Below are positions 38,201 to 50,200 of a stretch of 64,000 bases of DNA, one piece after another. A program made the position numbers and the translations under genes. Position 1 is the stretch's first letter; each line of letters begins with the position of its first letter. Below the pieces are notes generated by a model, which saw only the letters and a list, made by a program, of their open reading frames with translations, was not told the origin of the DNA and did no database searches. This stretch comes from Pelecanus crispus (taxonomy: Eukaryota; Chordata; Aves; Pelecaniformes; Pelecanidae): positions 12,875,806 through 12,939,805 of the forward strand of contig NC_134648.1 in the NCBI RefSeq assembly GCF_030463565.1, written 5' to 3'.

Positions 38201-41200
38201 ATTTTCTGCAGTCATTTGAGACTTTCACCTGGTTTTCAATCTAGAAAGTTCCTGTATTGCTCTACAGGAGTGTCAATGTGAGAGACTAAGAAATTACTTC
38301 AATCATAGAAGTTAATTTAGGAAGCATTAGCAATTTACAAAGACTAAATTTTTTTTTTTTCTGCAGTGTACCATATTTACATGAGTTTTAAGTCATGATA
38401 ATGAACTAAAGAAATGTAGGTTTTCTGAGAAATCAAAAGTTCACAGTGTATGGGTTATCAGCAAATGTCAGAATTCCTTTGAGAGTGCAGTTTCTGTAAT
38501 TTTCCTTTTTTCTGCAATCTTCCTCCATTTTCCAGTTGTTTGGAGATGAGAGGAATTGCAATGAAACCTTTCTGGTTTCATTTTTTTAATCAAAGAAAAG
38601 TGCTTTCTTTTTAATGTTAAATTTTTATAGTGAAGTAGAATTTTTTTTGGTGGCCTACTCCCATAATTCTTATTTGTTCACTTTTCTCTCTAGGCCTCGT
38701 AGTCCTCATAGGAGACATTCTAACCGTGCCACTAGGAATCCAACAAGTTCATTGACTTCCGTTGGTAAGAAGAGATTATTCATTTAAGCTAGGATGTTTT
38801 CTCAGAAAATATGACATGCAATAAAGACCTATATAGAGAGTCTGACTGTATTGACTACAGCTTTTTTCCTGTGCATGCTGTCTGTAATACATGCACAGGG
38901 AATACTGCTAGCATGTTGAATTGTGATCATGAGTTTATGGTCACAAGTGGATTGCATGCAGACAGATCCAGGGAAATATGCATGTTGTTAGTTTCATAAA
39001 GGTGTTAGTTTAGTGTGTTAGCTTAACATTTTTAGAAGGCTGGAGATATACATGCTTAAAATTCTTGTTGTACGCAAAATACTGTTCAGTACTGTTTTTG
39101 TTACTTTTGAACAACTGGAACTTTTTAGCAAGGAGCTTAACAGACACTTAAGTCTCAAGTTACTTAGTTTGGTTGTCATATGAGATTAAGCTTTAAATGA
39201 AAACAAGCTATCCGTGGGAAGGTTTTCTCCATTTCTTCACTTTCTAATGAGCCTCTTACTATGTAACTAGTTCTATTAGTTTTCCGGTAGCTACCTGTGG
39301 AGTAAATTGTTATTCAAGGGGACTAATGGTGCAGATGCAGATTTGTGAGTACTACAAACTGAGATAAATGCTCACCCTGTTAAGTCAGTGGCAAAGCTCC
39401 CATCAGTTCATAGTCTTTGTATGTTTGCATTTGCATTGTTACTTGTCTCCATTTAAAAATAAAAGTTGAACAGAGTTGATAGAGTGTTTATACTATCGCA
39501 TGTAAAGGCCGAAGGAATAAGCATATGAGACCGCCTACCAAAATGGGGGGGTGGGGGGGGAATCAGAAATTTAGAATAAATTTTAAAAATTATTTTTATC
39601 TTTACAACAACATTACTTTCTCCCAGCCATTAATTTAATTTGAGCCAATTATCACTGGTTTATGCTGTGCATGAAAACAGTTTTCTGTGAGATCATGGAC
39701 TTGTGTGATCATTGCATACCTTAAAAAAAAAAAAAAGGGTTTGTGACACTTAAAACCAAGTTTATCAGGTGACTATTCCAATACTCCCAGAGGCTTTTAA
39801 AGGGAAGCACCCTTTCTACTATGACTAAGGAGCCTAGTTATTAGGCATCTTGACACAGATGCATCTGTATCTTTTTTTTCCATTACTAAAGCACCAACAA
39901 ACATCAGAGCCCTGCTAACTCTCTGATACTCAAAATATTCAGAATAAAACTTCTGTTTTATCAAATCAGATTGCTCTTAATAATTGAGATTCTAATAAGG
40001 ACTCTGATTAATAAGTCCTCTTATGTGTTTTTATTAAGAAACTCAGATGTGTGGAGTTGTTCTTGGTCAATATATTGAACATAGGCATGGGGGTTCATGG
40101 AGCATTTGTGAATTTTCCAATAGCGAAGGGATTCCTGGAAGTCTCAGCAAATATTTCTTATAAGAAGCACTGATCTGCTGATGATAGCAGATCATGCATC
40201 CCCAGGGTTGAAAAATGGCTACAGCTAAGACTACTTTCCCTAAACTATAGGCATGTTTGTACTTCCTCTTATATAGGAGGTATTGTATGAAGAAAAAAAT
40301 TAATTGGTACCTCTGAAAGTAACCCAAACTCTCTCTACTATTATCAGTGTATTTCCCGTATTTTTTTTCTTTCCAGTGGTCAAAACAGAGAGGCCAGAAC
40401 CCTTTCCAGCGGAACTTAACGTATTGTTCCACATTTCATTTCCCTTTGTGTGGATTTATGAGGGTTAGTTTGCTAGAATTAATTGGATATTTGTGACATG
40501 ACAAAAATACAATAATAATTTTATACACCTGGGATCCTGGGCTAGTTTCACAAAAATAGAGAATTGGAGATTTTTAAATTCAGCAGAACATTCTTAACAT
40601 TGCCTTTTTCTTAATAAGATAATACAATATTTTATTTAAGTAGTATTTCCACTGTTGTACTAGACTTAGCTTCTCAGCCATGCAGAGATAAGGTGCTAAC
40701 TATTCATATCAATAACAGTCAGAATTAATCCTTACTAGTTTGTGATTCTGATGCTTTCGTAACTGGGTACTCAGTTGCATCAGTATGCCTATAAAAGTGT
40801 AGTTGAGAGAAAGCCCACTGAAAGATTGTTAGGAGGCTTCAAAGAGTTGTGACTTCTTGTGCATTTGCTCCAGTTTTGTGATTGGTCCTTTAAATTCATG
40901 AGTAAAATGTTGGTTTTGCCTGCTTTCATTCAAAGGGAAACTTCCTTTATATGTCCTATAAAACTAAGATGGAGATAAGATCCATGTAAATCAGCTCAGA
41001 TCCACTTAAGGGAACTTGGACACTTAAAATCTATCTTGCTTGCCAGCAGTTGATTTTAGAGGTAACTAAACTCGTGGAAACTAAATAAATTTATGGAACT
41101 ATACTTCTAGAAATCAGACATTCAAAAGAATGATTATCCCTCCATATTCAGAGATGCAGCAGCAAGAGCTTCTCCCCCCTGCCCCCCAAATCTGGTATCC

Positions 41201-44200
41201 AAATTATGACTTTACAATCTGGATGGATGGACAACTGGACAGGTAAAATATTGGTTGGATAGTTTGGCTCTGAGGGTAGTGACTGGTTCATTGGTCATAT
41301 GCTCCCTAGACGTTAGCAAAAGGAGATCTTTGCTTCAAGCCTGCTTTCTGCTCCAGCTGCTGTGGCTGGCCTTTGGCTGTGTCTTGGAACCCACTCAAGA
41401 AAATGAGTTGTGCTTTCCGTCTTTTATCAATGACCTGGAGGATGATGGAGTGCACTCTCATCAAATTAGCAGATGAAATCAAATTGGGAGAGATTAATTA
41501 GTAAATGCTTGAGGGCAGTGCTGCAATTCAGGGAGACCTAGACAGGCTAGAGGAATGAGCCAGTAGGAACCTTACGAAATTCAGCAAAGACAAATTCAGA
41601 GTCCTACGTCTGGGAAGGAATAACCCCTTGCAGTAGGTACAGGATGGGGATTGGCTGGCTGGAGAGCTGCTCTGCTGAGATAGGCCTGGAGGCCTTGGTA
41701 GGCAGCAGGTTGAACATGAACCAACAGTGCGCCCTTGCAGTAAAGAGGGCTAACAGTGTCGTGGACTGTACTAATAGAAGCTTAGCCAGTAGATCAAGGA
41801 AAATGTTAATTCCTTTTTACTTAGCACTCAGTAGACTGCAGGTAGAAAACTGCATCTGATTTTGGGACCTTCCATAAAAGAAGGATGTTGATAAATGGGA
41901 GTGAGTCCAATGGAGGGCCACAAAGATGGTCCAGGGGCTGAAACGCTTGCCCTGTGAGGGAAGGCTGAAGGACTGGCCTAATTTAGCCTGGAGAAGAGAT
42001 GGCTTTAGGGGAAACCTAATACAGCCTTTCAATACCAATGAGAAGATTATCAAGAAAACAGATCCAGGCCCATGGCAGGAGGAGAAGAGGCAATGGACGT
42101 AATTTGAAACAAGTGAAGCTCTAAGTGGGTATAAAGAAGAATTTTTCACTCAGTATAGAGTCAAGCATTAGAACAGTCTGACCAGAGAGGTAGTGCACCT
42201 CCATTCTTAGAGGTTTCTCAAGACCAGATTGTCTTGAAGGACCAGCAACCTGGTCTAATTTCACAACTCGTTCTGCTTTGAACAGGTTGGACTAGATGAC
42301 CTCCAATAGTCCTTTCCACCCTGAATTACTCTATGATTCTAACATACTGCTTTTCTAAGTTAGGTATTTAGTAATTAAACCTGTTACAAAAGATCTCCTG
42401 TTGGACGTCTGACTTGCCTAAAAGAAATGTAATTTCATGAACATGTACAAAATCATAAACTTGTAGACCTGAAATAATCAACAAGTGATTCTCTGAACAC
42501 TTGTCATTTGTAAGCAGGTGCTAGGGTGGGATGCAGCAGGAGAAACTAAAGGGAATTCATGGGAAAAGAAGAAATGGCAGCAAAGGGGAAGGGAAATGGA
42601 AGTGATGAAGAGGCAGAAGGCAAGGCAAATATAAAAAGGCAAAGATGTTGAGTATAGTGAGGAAAACTTACCTGCTCAAGGAAGATAGAAATTACCATGC
42701 CTTACAGCTCTCCTCTTTTGCTGGCCCAAGGAAAGTGCCATGGGAGGTCCTTCTCAAACTTTAAACACACAAATCTTAGTGTAAAAGAAAGCAGATATGT
42801 CATTAAAAATAGATTGCTTTAAGAATATCCAATCTGTGGGCATGCTTATTTACAGCCTTGAAATGGAACTAAATTTATGGAGATTAAAAACACTCCCCTC
42901 AAAAAAGCCAAAAACCAAAACCCAAACAACCCCACACCCACAAACCAGAAACCCTTGAGTTTTTGCTGCTTACTTATGTCCTTAGCTTTTCTGAAGACTG
43001 ATTGTTCTGTAATGGCTCTTGTCAAATTGAAAAATATTTTTCTCATATTAACTGATGACTTCCCTCCCCCTCAGCCAAGTTGTTCTTTAGTAAGTTGTTC
43101 TTATTGCAAAACAGTGTTATAAATTCCCTCTTCCCTAACAGAGGCATCAAGCTGAGGAAAGAGATAGTCACAACTGATATTTCTTAGAACACATTTGATT
43201 CAGTAAGCTGTTGTAAACGTGATCAAATTGATATTAATACCAGATAACACTTCACACAACACAGTCACTTATTCACTCATACAGTTAGTTCACTCACAGA
43301 GTCACAAATTTTCTCATAGTTACCTGAAAATAAATGTCTGACTTGCAGTCTGTTGTTGATGTTAGTGTGTGCCAGTGGCCTTCTACAGATTGAGCAGACT
43401 CTTGGTGATCCATTTATTAGTTCTTGCAGATCCAACAAGCTTACTAGTCTGTAGAGTTTATCAACCCATAAAAAACTTGCACACACTACCTTGTCAGCAT
43501 GTATGTTTCCTTTCTTTGGCCTGTTGTTTTCAGGTAAGTCTTTCTCCATACAAGCCTAGATGCTTACAGAAGCCATTCATACCAACTCACACAGAAAGGG
43601 CCTTTCTGACAACAGGCTACATTCTTTGCATAAACATAGCCTGGAGAATTGTAAAAACTAGTGCTCAAAATTTAGTGGTTTTGACCAATTTGGAAGCCAG
43701 GGATTAATGGGTTCTTTCTACATCTAATTAATGCATTGTTTGCTAGACAATTTTTAATCCAAAGGTTTAAGTATAAGGCAGTGGCTTTTGGTTTGTGGTC
43801 CATGCATTCTCCTGGGTCACATATCTAACATATCAACTTAAGTGGGCATGAGGAAAAGCAGTCTCTCACAATGCCTTCTTTAGTCATTGGATAATCTAAT
43901 GTGATTTTCAGTTCCTTTGGGAAAGTCTTGCAGGCCCACCACATGGAAGAGATTGATTTGCTTTTTGAAATAGCTTTATAATTCTCAGGCTTTAGCTATT
44001 CAGCTTCTTCTGCCTGCAGCTTTGCCAGATGCATCTTTACTGTTGCTTCTGCATTTGTGGGGAAAGCTCTTCTATCTGCGTAGAATAAAATCTTTATACT
44101 TCCAAACTCTGCACTTTAATTTATAGATTATTTGATGGAATCACCTGTATGTTAAAAGTAGTGTGCATAAATCTTTGCCAGGTGAGTTTGTGGGACCTTA

Positions 44201-47200
44201 GCCTTGAAAAACTGGACTTACAAAACCCGTGGGAAAACTGAGTCTATGATAGAAATGCCATGACTGCTAGTTGAGATGGATCTAATGCCACTTTTACTGA
44301 TAAATTAGAAAAACTGTACTGGGGACACAGCCGGAAAAGCCAGACTAACATATCAGAGCATCTTTGATTATAGTGACTTAATCTTAGTGGGTTATCTGTG
44401 TTTTTGAGGACTTGCTCTAAACTTGAGAATATAACAACATTAGAAATGAGCAAACATTAATGTTTGTTAAATGCAAGCTCAAAGCTAAATTTATAGATAT
44501 GTTTTGTACTTGTTACTCTGAAATGCCACAACCTATCTGGAAATATGAGGTACAGCTCTAATTCTGACATTGTCTATTCAGACAACAGTGGCCATGTGAT
44601 TGATCTGGTAAATGATCAGCTGCCAGATGTCAAAATATCAGAGGAAGACAAAAAGAAGAACCTTGAATTACTAGAAGAAGCAAAGAAAGTGAGCGAGAGG
44701 TTTCTAATGCGCAGAGGCAGAAAGTCAAGAAGCAGCCTTCCGGAGTCACCCACAGGTAGGTGCAGATTCTGAAAAGAAGATTTTATATTCTACTTCAAAG
44801 ATCTGCAAAGGCATAAACAAGCATCTACTGTAATGCATACATTGCTGCTGTATACGTACAATTTGTTAATTTGAAGATCAGAATCCCTCTGCCCCTCCTC
44901 ACAATTCCATGTAAAACAGAAATGACCAATCTCTATATTCAGATGTAACAGTGGAAGATGGTGTAAAGTTTTTAAGTGCCTGCATGACACACTGCAAACA
45001 CTGTAACAGGAAAACGTGAAGTATTTCTGTTGGAATCTAAAAAATGGTCACAAATTTCTGTTTGTGAAGATTTTCTTCCTAAAGCTCCTATTGTACATAA
45101 AACGAAATTTTAATGGCTATATTAATACTGCTGAAAAAACATTCCCCCCAGGCATAATTACACAGACTCTGTTTCTGAACATAGTCATAAACTAAGCTAA
45201 ATGGAACAGATCCTCCTTTAAAAGAGCAGAATAAAATGTTTTATTCTAGAATTCCAATTTAAATTATTTTTTTCCCCTCATATGAAGTGTTTGAAAACTA
45301 GGACAAAATGCCATTTTATCATGAAGTAGGACTTTCATTTAGCTTTGGAATGCCAATGCAAAGCAAAGTTCTATGTTAAAATTGCCTTGACACTTTCTGG
45401 AGGAAAAAAAATCCTATACTTTTTAAAATTAAATTTTCCTTTTTTTCCTAAATTCCTTATGAATACTTCTCTTGTGTCTACTTCTCTGCAGTGCTTACAG
45501 TATCAGAACACTGAGAAGAATAAGGATTCTGTGTATCAACAGAATTGTATTAGTTTATGGCAGGTATATGAGACAAAACCTACTCTTTAGTTCCTAATTG
45601 CCAAGTGCAACTTGGCAATTAAAATGACTTGTCAGGTTCTGGACAAACACATGACTGATGACTATGAGATTCATGTTTTAATCTTATTTGAATTTTAAAA
45701 ATTCAGAAGCTACAAACCTAGAAAGTAAAATTACCTTTTTTTTTTTGTTTTTGTCTTTGTTTTAATGAAGCAGTTTCCCCTACACTTAGTCCTAAAGTTT
45801 CACCAGCAGCATCTCGGAGCAACTCCCTCACTCTTCCAGTTCCATCAGGTAAAATGATCTATGCAGGCTCAAACTTTAACTTATAAGAGCTCACCAGAAA
45901 TGTATTTTTTTAATATTTCTTGAGGAGAAGTCAAAATCTGTAGATTCAGGTGTCTCCTCCTGAATATAACAAAGCTCATGGATGCCCACAATATATATTT
46001 TTACATACATGGTTTTTTGTATTGTATTTTTATTCCTGTGGTGCTGCTAGGTTACGTGTTCTATTTTTTTATTCTTTTCAATAGTGGAGTTTTGAGAAGC
46101 TTTAATGATCTTTCATTTACTATATTTTAGATATTTTTTTTCCCTTTTAAATCGTATTTTCCACACTTAAATTTTGTCCTTAATATATTACATGGAACTG
46201 TGCACGTATGTGTTTGCTAATGCTGTAGTAGTAAAAATTTTGAGCAAAACATCAGGATATGCCCTAATTATGTGTGTGTCTTTCTAGGGTCTGATGCATG
46301 CACAACCACTAGTGTCGAGTCAATATCTCCAGGGCAGGTAAGAAAGAGCTGAATAGTCTGCACAGTAACCTGGTTATTACAGTATTATATTACACTATGC
46401 GGTCCTGTTAATCCCTGAGGAAAATGGGATGTTTTGAATACTATTTTATATACCAAGATTGGATTATTGATATGTTTTTTTCTGCAGAGTGAGGGACTAA
46501 TAAATGTTTACTCTGAAGACAAAAATCCATGAGGTAACAAGCGCTGAAGGATCATAGAGGTCTGTTAAGTGTAGAAAATGGAAAAAGATCCAATATAATC
46601 GAAATCTATGGAAGAAAAAAAATCCCTAAAATTACTTCATAAATAAATGTGACAAGCAGTGTAAAAATTAAGAGGTTCAAAGTTCATCCATTAATATCTA
46701 TATCTAACATTTGCAGCATAGATGCGAGAGATAACCTTGTAAGGCAACTTTTTTCTTCCTTTTTTGCTAGAATAACAGAACTGTGAAAGAGGATGACAGG
46801 CAAACTGCAGAGGTAAGTGTTTCACATTGTGTTGAACAAAATCTGCCTGTTTGTCTTAGGACACATATGACTTATTTATGTGACTAAAAAGGCTAAAAGA
46901 CTGTTCACTGAGTGAAAAGAAAAATGATACTGATCTAAGAAAACATGAAGCACCTTCAAAAGTAGTGGAGGACACTGGGCTTACAGCTAGCCTTTGCATC
47001 CTATCATGCACCCTGCTCTAGCTCAGTTAAAATCAATATGCTAAATACCTTTATAAGTCAAGTAAAAACATCTACTCTAGCCACTTTGGTATATATGGTG
47101 TTTTAGACAGACATCCTCTTCCAGACTCTTCTGGCTTAGTGGAAGATGTTACTGTACCTCATGGTACATGGGAGGAGGTTATCTCAAAAGTTCGGAGAAG

Positions 47201-50200
47201 AGTTCCCCCATTCAGTGTTCTTTCAAGTGCCTTTTAAAAATTATTTCTCTCATCAACAGCACATGTTTAAAAGCAGATGTCACTGAAAAGGAAGTGGCTT
47301 TTTACAGTGAAAATCTGTCCTTGGGCAGGGGAAAAGAGAAATCTGCATTTGTTTCTCTGTTTTATGTGTGTCCCTCTACTTTCAGAATGCTGCAAAAGGA
47401 TTAGTTGATAGAAGGCAGAATGATCAAAGAAAGATTTCTCAGGGAAGGTTGGTTCCTCGTTCTGCTGGTTTTGAAAACTCCAAAGAGAAGCTCTCAGAAC
47501 AAAAAGAAAACTTTGATCCACGTAAACATATGGATACCTTACCTAAATGCGCCCCTTCAGGTGGTGATGGTGGCCGAATGTCTCTTAACACTTGCATGAA
47601 TGTTTGTGAAAATGAACTTGGAAAATCATTCCTCAAGAAAGCAAAAGAAAATGATGTTCCTTTAAGAACCCATCTACCAGGACCAGGAATAGGAAATATA
47701 GACTCAAAGCTAAAAATTCCTGTTCCAGAAATGAGGGACCATAAAGTTTCATGTAAACCAGAATTTAAACTGTGTGGACTGCGTCCTCCTCTACTACGGG
47801 CTGTATCGTGGGATAGCTTGGAGCCTGGACAGAAAGATAAAACACCTTTAAAATTACCATCTGAGGAAGATAAAAGCTTTGTTGTTGATAATAAATCCAG
47901 CAATCAATTAAAGGCATTCAAAGACCTTCAAATCCAAGTTCAACCGGTTCGAATGCAGAAATTGACAAAGCTCAGAGAGGTGAGTCCTAGTCATCAGTTG
48001 TGTCCTGTTTTAAAGTTATTTTCATGTCTCACTAAACTTTCAACTTGCTTAGCATTATTTTTATCATTGCAAGAAACATAGAGTAATATAATGGGAAACA
48101 GTTTCAACAGAATCAATACAGAATTGTATCGTGTTTTTCCTTTGCAACTTTAGTAAATTGTAACCTGTAACTAAATTCCATGGCATTATTCTATTTCTTA
48201 GTTGTCTTCAAATATGCATCAGCTGCACTGTGGTCTCTTCAATATGCACATATGCATGTGCATATGGTCTTGCACATGCAGGTTTTGGCCCCCAGAAAAA
48301 AATTGTAACATTGGTGTCAAGAAAGTACTAATTGCTTTCCTTGTGACAGAAAGGTAGTCTAAAACACAGTATATCTCATTTTTGCATCATCTACGTGACC
48401 TATAAACAGGAAGCAGCTGACTAACGGTCATGTCATTCGTAAAACGTACTTGGGACTAAAATGATCTATTGTGATTTCTAAAGAGAATTTTATATCTAAG
48501 GAATCTTTCCTTCCTCAGGATGTAACAACATTCTCTTTAAAAGGGTCACTTGTGCTCTTTTGCTTCCTGTGCTTCCCTGTGTCATGCTTTTTCTGCTCCT
48601 TTGGAGTTGTCCTCAGATCCACAGGCTCTCACAATATGTTGACTGATTGAGTGATTTCTCTATGAGTGGGCTGAGACCTGCATATAAACAGAAATCTTTA
48701 ACTGAAGCTTGGAGATGGTTACTATACTCTTGTTTCAGGGCTTACAAGCTTCTGCATGTCATATACTATTTGTAAACTTTCTTTGGATTTAAAAATCACT
48801 TTTACTTCATTTAGCTGAGTGGTTTTGAGTCCTGTATTGGTTGGTGTTCTCCCTTGTAAGGGCAGTAGTTCTGTCATTCAAGAATACTAGCCTTTGCAAT
48901 ACATTACATTTGCAAGATCTCAGGGGACAGGAAATTGCTTTGGTATGATTTTTTGCTTACTGAACATTCTCAGAAAATGTCTCAAATTGTCCAGAGTTTT
49001 AAAACTGGGTGTGTCTGAGAGGAAAGGCAGGTAGAGGATGGCCAGACTTACAGTTCCTAATTCTAACATGGTGCAAATGTGTCAGCTTCTTGAAGGATAG
49101 ACTTAAACTATGAAATCTATAAACTAATCTGTTGTTAAATAATTGTCTAAATGATTGGTAAAAATTAAGAATTAAACCCTAAGAATTAACCAGTGTATTG
49201 AAAAAAGTAGAAATGTCATGAAATGATAAACCACCATCGTAAAGCAACTACCATGTGTATATAGCAAAAATGACCTTTGGAAGAAAAGAAAAAAAAAAAT
49301 GTAGCAGTTACCTTCCTTAACAGCCTAATAAGAATATTTTCTTTGACCTCCAGTAGTTAATATTTTAAGACGAACACAGGGCTGACAGGTGAGGACATCA
49401 AATTCTGCACTTTGGTTATTTCATGCCCATTGTATTGCTTGAGAATGGCAGCTTAGTTTTTCATCTTGTCCTGTTCATATAATACACATATTCTTAGCAT
49501 ATATGAACTGGAAGTTTTGGTTATAGAGACACTTGAGCCACGTAATTTTGAATGTCCTAGAAGCTGTTAAGCACAAATAGTAGTTAGAGTCAGAAAATTA
49601 ATACAATATGATATATAATTCCAGTTGTGTGAGATTTGAACTCTGTCTCCAGTAAGAATTGTCTATTTATAAACAAAAGCAGGTGTTTGTGAATTTTAAA
49701 CATATTTGAGAATATGAAAGTAGAAAATAAGGAGATGATAGAAGGAGAAATAAGATAACAAAGTTTAATCCCTGAGAGTACATTCTTCCCTACATGCAAG
49801 GAATAGGGGCGGAGTACAGTAACAGTGAAGTATTAACTTGCAGCTGTACCATACCAAGCTTCAGTGTGAATAGGTCCTACTGAATAAGTCAAAGTGGTAA
49901 AGTCCTATATATCTGATTTTCTGAATTTTCTCTCCTTTCTGGGATACTTACTTATTGCTATGGCTATATCCAAAATTGCTTTTTTCACTCTCATTTACTA
50001 AATATAGCATCTGACTATAACTAAATATAAATATTGCCATTATGTTTATTAACTAAAGTGAATGTTATATTTAGTGATCACATGACAGGGATAGTTAAAT
50101 TGAGATTTCTAGTTAAGTTACTCAGAAATGTTACTGTTTTTCTTAACAGGAGCATATTTTGATGAGAAATCAAAATTTAGTCGGACTTAAACTTCCTGAA

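Larger units (their letters stand above)
38765..44581 (+). other. IRAG1 intron 3 (5817 bases)
   Basis: Bounded by GTAAGA and TATTCAG. Holds the 1.1 kb CR1 copy, a G-run pair at 39545 and a purine-rich stretch at 42538-42655. Open frames here (40067-40432 minus, 43369-43707 plus) are unrecognised. Confidence 0.88.
44756..47385 (+). other. IRAG1 introns 4 to 7 (1015, 439, 433 and 573 bases)
   Basis: Four short introns separated by exons 5, 6 and 7 (45771-45848, 46288-46337, 46771-46812). Intron 4 has the perfect inverted repeat at 45595. Nothing else is recognised. Confidence 0.85.

Noticed and set aside
41255..42149. Several open frames of 70 to 110 codons
   Set aside because: They lie in the degraded CR1 copy. 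The plus-strand ones are remnants of its reverse-transcriptase end in broken frames.
44545..44772. ATG-started frame covering exon 4
   Set aside because: The ATG and the first 37 bases lie in the intron. The acceptor at 44581, the phase and the alignment to human IRAG1 set the exon start at 44582, and the frame's end is past the donor.
47368..48081. 237-codon frame read as a complete single-exon gene
   Set aside because: It is exon 8 of IRAG1 plus intron read-through at both ends.
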